Shown: one piece after another, positions 15,410-24,717 of the stretch
How positions within the stretch are numbered: the first letter of the stretch is position 1
Layout of the letters: the number at the start of each line of letters is the position of its first letter
From: Gammaproteobacteria bacterium
GTDB taxonomy: Bacteria > Pseudomonadota > Gammaproteobacteria > Steroidobacterales > Steroidobacteraceae
Assembly: GCA_021323735.1 (NCBI GenBank)
Contig: JAJPKM010000057.1
Span: forward strand, 1-57,392
Reading direction: 5' to 3'
Length of the DNA: 57,392 bases
Position numbers and translations under genes: made by a program
Notes under the pieces: generated by a model
Told to the model about the DNA's origin: nothing
Seen by the model: the letters and a program-made list of their open reading frames with translations, nothing else
Databases searched by the model: none

Positions 15410-15766
15410 ATGTTGCGACAGTATTTGCCGATATTAATTTTCTTGAGTTTGGCCACCATTTTGGGGGTGGTGCTGTTCACCGTCGGTTGGGTGCTGGGGC
15501 CGCGCCGGCCCAATGCCGAAAAACTCTCGCCCTATGAATGCGGCTTCGAGGCCTTCGAGGATTCGCGCATGCGCTTCGACGTGCGCTACTACTTGGTCGC
15601 CATCATTTTCATCGTGTTCGACTTGGAGATCGCCTTTTTCTTCCCTTGGGCGGTGTCGCTCCAGATCACCGGCACCTTTGGTCTCCTGTCCATGTTGATC
15701 TTCGCGCTGGTGCTGGTCGTGGCGCTTGCCTATGACTACAAGAAGGGGGCGTTGGAATGGGATTAG
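15410..15766 (+). CDS. nuoA: NADH-quinone oxidoreductase subunit A
   Basis: First gene of complex I. 118 residues with three membrane helices (about 5-27, 60-82, 90-110). The conserved loop [20 protein letters not shown] carries the Glu-Cys-Gly motif at the quinone-site entrance. Start ATG 15410. The last ten bases overlap nuoB, starting a chain of overlaps that runs through most of the operon. Confidence 0.96.
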   Translation: MLRQYLPILIFLSLATILGVVLFTVGWVLGPRRPNAEKLSPYECGFEAFEDSRMRFDVRYYLVAIIFIVFDLEIAFFFPWAVSLQITGTFGLLSMLIFALVLVVALAYDYKKGALEWD

Positions 15767-16236
15767 AGGCCGACAACCCGGTGCGCGGCTTCGAGGTGAC
15801 CACCGTCGACAAGCTCATCAATTGGGCGCGCACGGGGTCGCTCTGGCCGGTGACTTTCGGGCTGGCTTGCTGCGCGGTTGAAATGATGCATGCGGGCGCC
15901 TCGCGCTACGACCAGGATCGCTTCGGCATCATCTTCAGGCCAAGCCCGCGGCAATCCGACGTCATGATCGTTGCCGGCACCCTGGTGAATAAAATGGCGC
16001 CTGCGCTGCGCAAAGTGTACGACCAGATGACCGAGCCGCGATGGGTGATTTCCATGGGCTCCTGCGCCAATGGCGGCGGCTACTATCATTATTCGTATGC
16101 CGTGGTGCGGGGCTGCGATCGCATCGTGCCGGTGGATGTGTATGTGCCCGGATGCCCGCCGACCGCCGAGGCGCTGCTCTACGGCATCATTCAGCTGCAG
16201 AACAAGATCAGACGCAACAAGGCGATTATTCGATGA
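15757..16236 (+). CDS. nuoB: NADH-quinone oxidoreductase subunit B
   Basis: 159 residues. Carries the terminal N2 [4Fe-4S] cluster, with ligand cysteines in [19 protein letters not shown] and [11 protein letters not shown], including the characteristic adjacent Cys pair. It passes electrons to quinone at the NuoD/NuoB interface. ATG 15757 lies inside the end of nuoA. The stop overlaps the nuoC start as ATGA. Confidence 0.97.
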   Translation: MGLEADNPVRGFEVTTVDKLINWARTGSLWPVTFGLACCAVEMMHAGASRYDQDRFGIIFRPSPRQSDVMIVAGTLVNKMAPALRKVYDQMTEPRWVISMGSCANGGGYYHYSYAVVRGCDRIVPVDVYVPGCPPTAEALLYGIIQLQNKIRRNKAIIR

Positions 16237-16988
16237 GTTCGGACCCAGTCAATTCGGCGGCGGTTGCAACACCGACCCGCCTGGAAGCGCTGGCTCAGGC
16301 GTTGAGCTTGGCTTTGCCGGGCAAGCTGACCCGCGCGCCGAATACGGCCGGCGAGCTTACCTTTGAGGCGACGCCTGAAGCGCTGTTGGGCGTCGCTCAA
16401 GTGCTGCGCGACGCGCCGGACCTTAAATTCGAGATGTGCATGGATGTATGCGGGGTGGATTACCTGTCGCATGGCCGGGGCGAATGGACCACCGAGAGTG
16501 CGACCTCTTCCGGGTTCAGCCGTGGCGTGGCGCGCGGCGCGCAGCGCCAGGGTGAGTTGCCGCCGGGACGCCGCTTTGCCGTGATCTACCACCTACTGTC
16601 GATTTCGCTGAATCAGCGGCTGCGATTGCGCGTGTACTGCGCCGACGACGAGCAGCCCATGGTCGACTCGGTGACGGGAATCTGGGCCGGCGCCAACTGG
16701 TTCGAGCGCGAGGCCTTCGACCTGTTCGGTATTCTATTCAAGGGGCATCCGGATCTGCGCCGTTTGCTCACCGACTACGGCTTCATCGGTCATCCGTTCC
16801 GCAAGGACTTTCCGCTGTCCGGAAATGTCGAAGTGCGCTACGACCCGGAGAAGGGCCGTGTGGTGTACCAGCCTGTGACCATCGATCCGCGGGTTCTCGT
16901 GCCCAAGGTCATCCGGCACGATAACCGCTACGATCCGCAGCTCACCAACGCCCCCGTTCACCCGAGCAGCGCGAAAACCGATGGCTGA
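16233..16988 (+). CDS. nuoC: NADH-quinone oxidoreductase subunit C
   Basis: 251 residues from ATG 16233, overlapping the nuoB stop. The 30-kDa subunit signature is near the C-terminal half: [20 protein letters not shown] and [16 protein letters not shown] Ser/Gly/Arg-rich insert (about 87-105, near [10 protein letters not shown]) interrupts the N-terminal part. It is a separate protein, not fused to NuoD. It is part of the peripheral arm connecting to NuoD. The end overlaps nuoD by 8 bp. Confidence 0.96.
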   Translation: MSSDPVNSAAVATPTRLEALAQALSLALPGKLTRAPNTAGELTFEATPEALLGVAQVLRDAPDLKFEMCMDVCGVDYLSHGRGEWTTESATSSGFSRGVARGAQRQGELPPGRRFAVIYHLLSISLNQRLRLRVYCADDEQPMVDSVTGIWAGANWFEREAFDLFGILFKGHPDLRRLLTDYGFIGHPFRKDFPLSGNVEVRYDPEKGRVVYQPVTIDPRVLVPKVIRHDNRYDPQLTNAPVHPSSAKTDG

Positions 16989-18234
16989 AATACGCAACTA
17001 CACCATGAACTTCGGCCCGCAGCATCCGGCCGCGCACGGTGTGCTGCGCCTGGTGCTCGAGTTGGACGGCGAGGTGATTCAGAAGGCCGATCCGCTTGTT
17101 GGTTTGCTGCCCCGAGCCACCGAGAAACTCGCCGAAAGCAAGCCGTTCAACCAGTCCATCGGCTACATGGACCGGCTCGACTACGTGTCGATGATGTGCA
17201 ACGAGCATGCGTACGTCATGGCCATCGAAAAGCTCCTAGGGCTGGAGCCGCCGGTGCGCGCGCAGTACATCCGCGTGATGTTCGATGAAATCACCCGGAT
17301 CCTGAATCATCTCATGTGGCTCGGCGCGCATGCCCTGGACATCGGCGCCATGACCGTGTTCCTGTATTGCTTCCGCGAGCGCGAAGACCTGATGGACTGC
17401 TACGAGGCGGTCTCGGGTACCCGCATGCATGCGACCTACTACCGGCCGGGCGGTGTGTACCGCGATCTGCCCGATGCCATGCCGCAATATCAGCCGTCGC
17501 AGTGGCGCAGCAAGAAGGACGTGGATCGCTTGAATTCCCGCCGCTCCGGCGGCTTGCTGGATTTCATTGCCGACTTTACCAAGCGCTTTCAGGCATGCGT
17601 CGATCAATACGAAACGCTGCTCACGGACAATCGCATTTGGAAGCAGCGCACCGTGAATATCGGCGTGGTCAGTCCGGAGCGCGCCATGCAGCTGGGATTC
17701 TCAGGTCCCATGCTGCGCGGTTCGGGCGTCGAATGGGACCTGCGCAAGAAGCAACCCTACGAAGTGTACGACCGGATCGACTTCGATATCCCGGTTGGGC
17801 TGAATGGCGATTGCTACGATCGGTACTTGGTGCGCATTGCCGAAATGCGCCAGTCGAATCGCATCATCGAGCAATGCGTGGCGTGGCTCCAGGCGAATCC
17901 CGGATCGGTGATGATCGATGACCGCAAGGTGCGGCCGCCGCGGCGCGAGCAGATGAAGGGAGACATGGAGTCCCTGATCCATCACTTCAAGCTCATGACC
18001 GAGGGCTATTGCGTGCCGGCAGGCGAGGTCTACGCCGCGGTCGAGGCGCCCAAGGGCGAACTCGGCGTGTACCTGGTGTCCGATGGGGCGAACAAGCCCT
18101 ACCGCCTCAAGGTTCGGGCGCCGGGATTTCCCCATCTGGCGGCGCTCGATGAAATGGTGCGCGGTCACATGCTGGCCGATGTCGTGGCGGTGATCGGCAC
18201 CCAGGATATTGTGTTCGGCGAGATCGACCGATGA
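16981..18234 (+). CDS. nuoD: NADH-quinone oxidoreductase subunit D
   Basis: 417 residues, the 49-kDa subunit that forms the quinone pocket with NuoB. Signatures are [50 protein letters not shown], and a C-terminal [15 protein letters not shown]. The start is ATG 16981. Its TGA at 18232-18234 overlaps an ATG at 18231 that opens a ten-codon frame into nuoE. Confidence 0.98.
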   Translation: MAEIRNYTMNFGPQHPAAHGVLRLVLELDGEVIQKADPLVGLLPRATEKLAESKPFNQSIGYMDRLDYVSMMCNEHAYVMAIEKLLGLEPPVRAQYIRVMFDEITRILNHLMWLGAHALDIGAMTVFLYCFREREDLMDCYEAVSGTRMHATYYRPGGVYRDLPDAMPQYQPSQWRSKKDVDRLNSRRSGGLLDFIADFTKRFQACVDQYETLLTDNRIWKQRTVNIGVVSPERAMQLGFSGPMLRGSGVEWDLRKKQPYEVYDRIDFDIPVGLNGDCYDRYLVRIAEMRQSNRIIEQCVAWLQANPGSVMIDDRKVRPPRREQMKGDMESLIHHFKLMTEGYCVPAGEVYAAVEAPKGELGVYLVSDGANKPYRLKVRAPGFPHLAALDEMVRGHMLADVVAVIGTQDIVFGEIDR

Positions 18235-18263
18235 ACGGAGTGCTGGCGGTGATGGCGAAATGA
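18231..18263 (+). CDS. Ten-residue coupling frame between nuoD and nuoE
   Basis: ATG 18231 overlaps the nuoD stop (ATGA). The frame encodes [10 protein letters not shown] and stops at TGA 18261-18263, overlapping the nuoE ATG at 18260 (ATGA). This would keep terminating ribosomes moving to nuoE without a gap. It is too short to assess as a protein; the architecture is what supports it. Confidence 0.4.
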   Translation: MNGVLAVMAK

Positions 18264-18745
18264 GCGCGCAATTATCGGATCACGTCCGTGCCGAGATCGA
18301 TCGGTGGGTGGCCAAGTTTCCCCCCGATCGCAAGCGCTCCGCGGTGATTTCGGCGCTGCACGCCGTGCAGCACGAGAACCAGGGATTCCTGACACCTGAA
18401 TTGATGGACGCGGTGGCCGCTTATTTAGGCCTGCCGAACATCCTGGTCTACGAAGTGGCGTCGTTTTATTCGATGTTCGAGACCAAGCCCGTCGGCCGGC
18501 ATCACATTTCAGTCTGTACCAATATTTCCTGCATGCTGCGCGGCTCGCAGGAGGTGGTGGACTACGTCGAGAAGAAGCTCGGCATCAAGACCGGCGAGAG
18601 CACCCCCGACGGACGGATCTATCTGAAGCGCGAAGAGGAATGCCTGGCGGCTTGCACCGGGGCACCAATGATGATGGTCGATCATGTGTTCCATGAGAAC
18701 CTGACGCCGCAGATCATCGATAAAGTATTGGACGAGTTGACGTGA
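18260..18745 (+). CDS. nuoE: NADH-quinone oxidoreductase subunit E
   Basis: 161 residues from ATG 18260 ([16 protein letters not shown]). The thioredoxin-like 24-kDa subunit holds the off-path N1a [2Fe-2S] cluster, with four cysteines in [11 protein letters not shown] and [10 protein letters not shown]. It works with NuoF in the NADH-oxidising module. The frame is open further upstream to 18209, but that part overlaps nuoD and is not family-like. Confidence 0.96.
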   Translation: MSAQLSDHVRAEIDRWVAKFPPDRKRSAVISALHAVQHENQGFLTPELMDAVAAYLGLPNILVYEVASFYSMFETKPVGRHHISVCTNISCMLRGSQEVVDYVEKKLGIKTGESTPDGRIYLKREEECLAACTGAPMMMVDHVFHENLTPQIIDKVLDELT

Positions 18746-18758
18746 GCAGGTGCCGCTG

Positions 18759-20081
18759 ATGCCTTACGAACAGAACCTGGTGTTATTCGAGGCGCTGAAG
18801 TACGAGCGCCCGTGGACGCTGGAAGGCTATCGCCAATTCGGCGGCTACCAGGCCTGGGAAAAAATCCTGCGCGAGCAGACGCCGCGAGAGAAGATCATCG
18901 ATGAAGTCAAGGCTTCGGGGTTGCGGGGCCGCGGCGGCGCGGCGTTTCCGACGGGCGTGAAATGGAGTTTCATGCCGCGCACCTCGCCGGTGCAGAAGTA
19001 CGCCGTGTGCAACTCGGACGAATCGGAGCCCGGAACCTGCCACGACCGCGACATCCTGCGCTACAACCCGCATTCCGTGATCGAGGGCATGGCGATCGGC
19101 GGCTATGCCATGACGGCCACCGTCGGATACAACTACATCCGCGGTGAATTCCTGGCCGAGCCCATCCCGCGGTTCGAGGCGGCCCTGGCAGAGGCCTATG
19201 CCGCGGGCCTGCTGGGCAAGAATATCCTGGGCTCGGGCATCGGCTTTGATTTGCATACCTTCATCGGCGCCGGTGCGTACATCTGTGGCGAGGAAACCGC
19301 GCTGCTCGAGTCCCTGGAAGGCAAGCCCGGCAAGCCGCGCTTCAAGCCGCCGTTCCCGGCCAACTTCGGCTTGTTCGGCAAGCCCACCACCATCAACAAC
19401 ACCCAGAGCTTTGCCACGGTGCCCACCATCATGAGCAAAGGCGCGGCCTGGTTTGCCGGGTTGGGTCCCGTGAACTCGGGGGGCACCGCGATTTTCTCCG
19501 TCTCGGGCCACGTCGAGAGGCCGGGCAATTTCGAATTGCCGATGGGGATTCCTTTCAAGGATTTGATGGACCTGGTCGGCGGTGTGTGGAAGGGCCGCAA
19601 GTTGAAGGCCGTCATTCCCGGCGGGTCCTCCTGCATGGTCGTGCCCGCCGAGATCATGTGGAATACCAACATGGACTATGACTCGCTGAAGAAGGCCGGT
19701 TCCTCCTTCGGTACCGGTGCGGTCATCGTCATGGACGAGACCACCTGCATGGTGCGGGCGCTGGAGCGTCTGGCGCGTTTCTACATGTCGGAATCCTGCG
19801 GCCAGTGCACGCCCTGCCGCGAAGGCACGGGTTGGCTGGATCGCATGCTCAGGAGAATCATCGCGGGCGAAGGGCGCGGCGAGGATTTAGGTTTGCTGCT
19901 GGACGTGGCCAATCGCATCGAAGGGCACACGATCTGCGCCCTGGGTGACGCGGCCGCCTGGCCGGTACAGAGTTTCTTGAAGCATTTCAGGCCCGAATTC
20001 CAGTACATGATCGAGCACAAAGGTCGCTCCATCATGGAAGGCGCCACGCACTTGGACGGCCGTCCGGCCGTCGCGGCTTAA
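18759..20081 (+). CDS. nuoF: NADH-quinone oxidoreductase subunit F
   Basis: The 51-kDa subunit: binds NADH and FMN and the N3 [4Fe-4S] cluster. Features are the NADH-binding [22 protein letters not shown]-region [18 protein letters not shown], and the cluster motif [16 protein letters not shown] with a fourth Cys in [16 protein letters not shown] 18759 gives 440 residues and has GAGCAGG 8 nt upstream; GTG 18750 would add three residues. It follows nuoE closely. Confidence 0.97.
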   Translation: MPYEQNLVLFEALKYERPWTLEGYRQFGGYQAWEKILREQTPREKIIDEVKASGLRGRGGAAFPTGVKWSFMPRTSPVQKYAVCNSDESEPGTCHDRDILRYNPHSVIEGMAIGGYAMTATVGYNYIRGEFLAEPIPRFEAALAEAYAAGLLGKNILGSGIGFDLHTFIGAGAYICGEETALLESLEGKPGKPRFKPPFPANFGLFGKPTTINNTQSFATVPTIMSKGAAWFAGLGPVNSGGTAIFSVSGHVERPGNFELPMGIPFKDLMDLVGGVWKGRKLKAVIPGGSSCMVVPAEIMWNTNMDYDSLKKAGSSFGTGAVIVMDETTCMVRALERLARFYMSESCGQCTPCREGTGWLDRMLRRIIAGEGRGEDLGLLLDVANRIEGHTICALGDAAAWPVQSFLKHFRPEFQYMIEHKGRSIMEGATHLDGRPAVAA

Positions 20082-20085
20082 AATC

Positions 20086-20736
20086 ATGGCAGACGATACG
20101 GTCAACATCGAAGTCAACGGCATACCCTTGAAGGCCCGCAAGGGTCAGATGATCATGCAGGTCACGGACCCGGCCGACATCTACATTCCGCGATTCTGCT
20201 ATCACGACAAGCTGACGGTCGCCGCCAACTGCCGCATGTGCCTGGTGGAAGTGGAAAAGGCGCCCAAGCCCCTGCCGGCCTGCGCCACTCCCGTCACCGA
20301 GGGCATGAAGGTATTCACCCGTTCGCCCAAGGCGGTGGCGGCACAGCGCGCGACCATGGAATTCCTGCTCATCAATCATCCGCTCGACTGCCCGATCTGC
20401 GATCAGGGTGGGGAGTGCGAGCTGCAGGATCTTGCCTTGGGGTACGGGCGCGACATTTCGCGTTTCAGCGAACGCAAGCGGGTGGTCAAGGACAAGAACT
20501 TAGGTCCCCTGGTTTCGACCGACATGACCCGCTGCATTCACTGCACGCGCTGCGTGCGTTTCGGTGCGGAAATCCAGGGCTACCCGCAGATGGGTGCGAC
20601 CGGCCGCGGCGAGCATATGGAAATCGGCACCTACATCGAACACAGCGTCGACCATGAATTGTCGGCCAACATCGTCGATCTGTGCCCGGTGGGCGCGCTC
20701 AACAACAAGCCCTTCCGCTACCATGCGCGCGCCTAG
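20086..20736 (+). CDS. nuoG: NuoG N-terminal part, ending at an internal TAG
   Basis: 216 residues covering the NuoG iron-sulfur region: N-terminal [2Fe-2S] ferredoxin fold (FCYHDKLTVAANCRMCLVE), the His-Cys3 site (HPLDCPICDQGGECELQD) and a CxxCxxC cluster site (CIHCTRCVRFG) followed by DLCPVGALNNKPF. The frame then meets TAG at 20734-20736, in the position where relatives read Ala-Arg-x-Trp-Glu; here it reads ARA-stop-EMT. A full NuoG is about 670-910 residues, so this is only the electron-transfer third. The next frame continues in phase. Confidence 0.9.
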   Translation: MADDTVNIEVNGIPLKARKGQMIMQVTDPADIYIPRFCYHDKLTVAANCRMCLVEVEKAPKPLPACATPVTEGMKVFTRSPKAVAAQRATMEFLLINHPLDCPICDQGGECELQDLALGYGRDISRFSERKRVVKDKNLGPLVSTDMTRCIHCTRCVRFGAEIQGYPQMGATGRGEHMEIGTYIEHSVDHELSANIVDLCPVGALNNKPFRYHARA

Positions 20737-20739
20737 GAA

Positions 20740-22245
20740 ATGACCCAGGCGGCGGTGATCTCGCCGCACGACGGCTTCGGCACCAACTTGTATGCACACG
20801 TGCTGCGCGGGAAATTGATGCGCATGGTGCCGCGCGAAAACGAGGAGATTAATGAAACCTGGATCGCGGACCGCGATCGCTTCGGTTTCGAGGGCATGTA
20901 TTCCAGCGATCGCGTATCTCAGCCCATGATGCGCGTCGACGGTGTCTTGCAGGCGGTGGATTGGGAGGTCGCGCTCACGGCGGCTGCCGAAGGGTTGCAA
21001 AAATCTGCCGCCGCGTCCAAAGCGGCGAGCGGATTTCTCGCCTCGCCGCTGGCGACCGTGGAGGAGCTGTACTTGTTGGCGCAAATCGCCCGTGGCTTAG
21101 GTACCGCCAACATCGACCATCGGTTGCGGCAGCTGGATTTCCGAGCCCAGGAACATGAAGCGCCGTATCCGCATCTCGGGATCAAGATTGCCGATGTCGA
21201 GCGCCTCGAAGGCATGCTGATCGTGGGTTCCGACGTTCGCCGGGAGATGCCCCTGCTGGCGCATCGCATTCGCAAGGCGGCGGTGAAGGGCGGAGCGCAA
21301 GTGGCTTTCTTGAATCCGCGCCGCTTCGAAATGATGTTTCCGGTCGCCGGATACCTGGCCGAGACCGACATGGTCGGCAGCCTCACCGCGTTGGTGCATG
21401 CGGCGGCGGGCGTCGCAGGAAGGCCGGTGCCGGCCGGCGTGGGCAACGCGACCGTGACCGACGCTCATCGGTCGGTGATTGCTGCGCTGTCTCATGGAGC
21501 GCGCCATGCGGTGATCTTGGGCACCCTGGCGCAGCGACACCCAGCCTATTCGCAGCTCAAGGCCTTGAGCGCCCTTCTCGCCGATTTGTGCGGCGCCAGC
21601 GTGGGCTGCATCACCGAGGGAGCCAACGCCGCGGGTGCGTACCTGGCGGGGGCCGTGCCGCATCGGAACCCTGGCGGTGCGCCGGCTGCGAGCGTGGGTT
21701 TATCGGCACGGCAGATGTTGGATACGCCGCTCAAGAGCTATGTGCTGTTCGGCGGCATCGACCCGGCGCAGGATCTGGCCGTCGATTCTGGGGCGCTGGC
21801 GTCGGCCGATCTGGTGATCGCGATCACCACCCATCTGCCCGAATCACTGCGCGGCATCGTGCATGTGGTTCTGCCTATAGGCTCGTTCGCCGAGACCTCG
21901 GGCACCTACGTGAATGCGGAAGGCCGCTGGCAGAGCTGGGCCGGCGCGGCGAAGCTTCCCGGTGAAAGCCGCCCAGGCTGGAAGGTCCTGAGAGTGCTCG
22001 CGAATTTATTGGGCTTGCAGGGTATCGACTACGACAGCTCGGATCAAATTCGCGATGCCCTGAAGAGCCTCTGCGGTGCGCGCATCGAGGCGACCGGCGA
22101 GGTTGCTCGGAGCGCAATTCCCAACGGCCAAGTGGCGGGCGGCTCCTGGGTGGATATTCCACCGTACCAAAGCGATGTGCTGGTGCGCGGTTCGGAAGCC
22201 TTGCAGAAGACCAAGGACGGGCGTCTGGCCCGGTCAGTGATCTGA
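20740..22245 (+). CDS. nuoG: NuoG C-terminal part (molybdopterin-oxidoreductase-like domain)
   Basis: 501 residues from ATG 20740, in the same phase as the previous piece and 3 bp after its TAG. It starts in the middle of the NuoG fold ([19 protein letters not shown], then [20 protein letters not shown]) and has the C-terminal family segment [20 protein letters not shown]. It could be made by re-initiation, TAG suppression, or not at all. Reading through the stop would give 719 residues, a normal single NuoG. No other degeneration is visible, so it may be a recent nonsense change, an assembly error or a true split gene. Confidence 0.85.
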   Translation: MTQAAVISPHDGFGTNLYAHVLRGKLMRMVPRENEEINETWIADRDRFGFEGMYSSDRVSQPMMRVDGVLQAVDWEVALTAAAEGLQKSAAASKAASGFLASPLATVEELYLLAQIARGLGTANIDHRLRQLDFRAQEHEAPYPHLGIKIADVERLEGMLIVGSDVRREMPLLAHRIRKAAVKGGAQVAFLNPRRFEMMFPVAGYLAETDMVGSLTALVHAAAGVAGRPVPAGVGNATVTDAHRSVIAALSHGARHAVILGTLAQRHPAYSQLKALSALLADLCGASVGCITEGANAAGAYLAGAVPHRNPGGAPAASVGLSARQMLDTPLKSYVLFGGIDPAQDLAVDSGALASADLVIAITTHLPESLRGIVHVVLPIGSFAETSGTYVNAEGRWQSWAGAAKLPGESRPGWKVLRVLANLLGLQGIDYDSSDQIRDALKSLCGARIEATGEVARSAIPNGQVAGGSWVDIPPYQSDVLVRGSEALQKTKDGRLARSVI

Positions 22246-22247
22246 TC

Positions 22248-23324
22248 ATGTGGGATTGGACGCCTATTCGCGACTGGCTCTCCGGCTACATCACGCCGTA
22301 CTGGACCTTCCCCGCGCTGACGGTGGTGCAGGCCCTGATCGTGATGATCGGCATCATCTTGGTGATGGCGGTGTACACGCTGGCCGAGCGCAAGGTCATC
22401 GGCTGGATGCAGTTGCGGCGCGGACCGAACCGCGTGAATTTGTTCTGGATTCCGGGCTTAGGCCAGCCGTTCGCCGATGTGGTCAAGCTCATTTTCAAGG
22501 AAATCCTCATCCCGGCGGATGCGAATGGATTTTTGTTCCGGGTGGCGCCGTTCCTGGCGCTGGTGCCGGCCCTCGGCATCTGGGCGGTCATTCCGCTGCG
22601 TCCCGAACATGCCTTCGCGAATATCGACGCCGGACTCCTGTACGTATTGGCGCTGACCTCGATGGGCGTCTACGGCATCATCCTGGCCGGATGGGCCGCG
22701 AACTCCAAATATGCCTTTTTGGGCGCGATGCGCTCCGCGGCGCAAATCGTCGCCTACGAAATCGCCATGGGCTTCGCGATGGTGGGTGTGCTCATGGCCT
22801 CGGGCAGTCTCAACATCGGCGAGATCATCCACGCGCAGCGGGGCTTGTTCGGCTGGAATTGGACCTGGCTGTTCCCGTTGTTCATCGTGTACTTCATCTC
22901 GGGCGTCGCGGAAACCAATCGGGCACCCTTTGACGTGGCGGAGGGCGAGTCGGAAATCGTCGCCGGATTTCATATCGACTACTCCGGCATGGCGTTCGCG
23001 CTGTTCTTCATCGCCGAATACGTCAACATGATTTTGATCTCGGCGCTGACCTCGATTTTCTTCTTTGGCGGATGGCTGTCGCCCTTCGATGGGTGGCTCT
23101 CGTCCGATTCGTGGTTGGCACAGCCGAGCTTCTTCTGGCTCGCGCCCAAGGTATTCTTCTTCATGTTCGTGTTTCTGTGGTTCCGCGCGACTTTTCCGCG
23201 CTACCGCTACGATCAAATCATGCGCCTGGGTTGGAAGGCGCTGATTCCTGTCACTCTGATTTGGCTATTGGTTGAGGGCATCATGGTGTACAGCCATGTC
23301 GGCCCCTGGAAGGGGCACCCGTAA
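22248..23324 (+). CDS. nuoH: NADH-quinone oxidoreductase subunit H
   Basis: 358 residues with about eight to nine membrane helices. It forms the quinone-chamber wall and proton path at the arm junction. Family motifs are [34 protein letters not shown], the acidic loop [20 protein letters not shown], and [20 protein letters not shown] 22248 lies 2 bp after the nuoG stop; its TAA overlaps the nuoI ATG (TAATG). Confidence 0.97.
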   Translation: MWDWTPIRDWLSGYITPYWTFPALTVVQALIVMIGIILVMAVYTLAERKVIGWMQLRRGPNRVNLFWIPGLGQPFADVVKLIFKEILIPADANGFLFRVAPFLALVPALGIWAVIPLRPEHAFANIDAGLLYVLALTSMGVYGIILAGWAANSKYAFLGAMRSAAQIVAYEIAMGFAMVGVLMASGSLNIGEIIHAQRGLFGWNWTWLFPLFIVYFISGVAETNRAPFDVAEGESEIVAGFHIDYSGMAFALFFIAEYVNMILISALTSIFFFGGWLSPFDGWLSSDSWLAQPSFFWLAPKVFFFMFVFLWFRATFPRYRYDQIMRLGWKALIPVTLIWLLVEGIMVYSHVGPWKGHP

Positions 23325-23812
23325 TGCAAGGTATCCGCAGCTTCATCAAGACGTTTCTGCTCTGGGAATTGTTGCAAGGCCTCTGGGTGACTTTGAAGAG
23401 CATGTTTCAGACCAAGATCACGCTCAACTATCCGGAAGAGAAGACACCGCAAAGCAACCGCTTCCGCGGGCTGCATGCTCTGCGGCGCTACCCTAACGGG
23501 GAAGAGCGCTGCATCGCCTGCAAGCTGTGCGAGGCGGTTTGTCCGGCGCTCGCCATCACCATCGAGTCGGACGTGGCCAGCGACGGTACGCGCCGCACCA
23601 CCCGGTACGACATCGACCTGTTCAAGTGCATCTACTGCGGCTTTTGCGAGGAAGCCTGCCCGGTCGACGCCATCGTGGAGACGCGGCTGCACGAATACCA
23701 CATGGAGAAGCGCGGCGAGAACATCATGAGCAAGGATAAGTTGCTCGGTATCGGCGAGCGCTACGAAGCCATGATTGCGGCGGACCGTGCCGCCGATGCG
23801 CGGTATCGCTGA
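23324..23812 (+). CDS. nuoI: NADH-quinone oxidoreductase subunit I
   Basis: 162 residues. Two ferredoxin-type [4Fe-4S] sites, [12 protein letters not shown] and [12 protein letters not shown], are the N6a and N6b relays between NuoG and NuoB. The N-terminal amphipathic segment (about 1-30) would dock on the membrane arm. ATG 23324 overlaps the nuoH stop by one base, and the stop overlaps nuoJ (TGATG). Confidence 0.98.
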   Translation: MQGIRSFIKTFLLWELLQGLWVTLKSMFQTKITLNYPEEKTPQSNRFRGLHALRRYPNGEERCIACKLCEAVCPALAITIESDVASDGTRRTTRYDIDLFKCIYCGFCEEACPVDAIVETRLHEYHMEKRGENIMSKDKLLGIGERYEAMIAADRAADARYR

Positions 23813-24414
23813 TGTTTCCCACCATATTGTTTTTTATTTTTGCCGCCGTGCTCATCGGCGCGGCCTTAGGGGTGATCCTATCCCGCAATCCGGTGTACTC
23901 GGCGCTGCTCCTGGTGCTGTGCTTCTTCAACGCCTCCGTCATCTGGGTGCTGCTGGATGCCGAGTTCTTAGGGATAGTGCTGGTGCTGGTCTATGTCGGC
24001 GCCGTCATGGTGCTGTTCTTGTTCGTGGTCATGATGCTCGACCTGAATCTCGAGCGGCTGCGCCGTGAATTCGCCGGTTATTGGCCCTTGACCGTCGCGG
24101 TCGCTGGCTTCGCGGTGTTTGCCATGATCAACGTCATCGTCGTGAAGCATCTGGGCGGCGCGGGATTGCAGACCGCCCCGGCGCTTGCGGCGAATTATTC
24201 CAATACCCGCACCCTGGGCGTGGAGCTGTTCACCCGCTATGCCTATCCGTCCCAGGTTGCCGCGCTCATTTTGTTGGTGGCCAGCGTCGCGGCCATCGTG
24301 CTGACTCTGCGCCAGCGCAAGGGCGGCAAGCCTCAGGATATTGCGCAGCAGGTCGCGGTCCGTGCCAAGGACCGCGTGCGCATCGTCAAAATGGCCTCAG
24401 AGAAAAAGCTGTGA
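23812..24414 (+). CDS. nuoJ: NADH-quinone oxidoreductase subunit J
   Basis: 200 residues, five predicted helices. The third helix region [19 protein letters not shown] contains the pi-bulge segment typical of NuoJ. It contributes to the first proton channel with NuoA and NuoK. ATG 23812 overlaps the nuoI stop. The TGA at 24412-24414 overlaps the GTG of nuoK (GTGA). Confidence 0.96.
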   Translation: MFPTILFFIFAAVLIGAALGVILSRNPVYSALLLVLCFFNASVIWVLLDAEFLGIVLVLVYVGAVMVLFLFVVMMLDLNLERLRREFAGYWPLTVAVAGFAVFAMINVIVVKHLGGAGLQTAPALAANYSNTRTLGVELFTRYAYPSQVAALILLVASVAAIVLTLRQRKGGKPQDIAQQVAVRAKDRVRIVKMASEKKL

Positions 24415-24716
24415 TTTCCCTCACCCACGTGCTCGCCTTGTCCGGCGTCTTGTTCGCCATTGCGGTGGCCGGCGTGTTCTTGAATCGCAAGAACATCATC
24501 GTGCTGCTGATGTGCATCGAACTCATGCTGCTGGCGGTGAATTTCAATTTCGTGGCTTTCTCGCGTTTCCGCGGCGACATCAGCGGGCAGATATTCGTCT
24601 TTTTCATCCTGACCGTCGCGGCGGCCGAGGCCGCTATTGGCCTCGCGATTCTGGTGGTGTTGTTCCGCGAACGCAGCAGCATCGACGTCGAAGATCTCGA
24701 TACCCTTCAGGGCTAA
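24411..24716 (+). CDS. nuoK: NADH-quinone oxidoreductase subunit K
   Basis: 101 residues from GTG 24411 ([18 protein letters not shown]), overlapping the nuoJ stop. Three helices; membrane-embedded glutamates sit in [15 protein letters not shown] and [14 protein letters not shown]. This length matches the family (about 100). No ATG in the frame gives a sensible N-terminus, so the GTG start is preferred. TAA is followed one base later by the nuoL ATG. Confidence 0.95.
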   Translation: MISLTHVLALSGVLFAIAVAGVFLNRKNIIVLLMCIELMLLAVNFNFVAFSRFRGDISGQIFVFFILTVAAAEAAIGLAILVVLFRERSSIDVEDLDTLQG

Positions 24717-24717
24717 G

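Noticed and set aside
16041-16232. 64-residue N-terminal extension of NuoC
   Set aside because: It lies wholly inside nuoB in another phase; ATG 16233, overlapping the nuoB stop, gives the family length.
20086-22245. UAG reassigned as a sense codon to explain nuoG
   Set aside because: TAG ends dnaJ, ftsH and nuoN here at the expected protein lengths, so it works as a normal stop in this genome.
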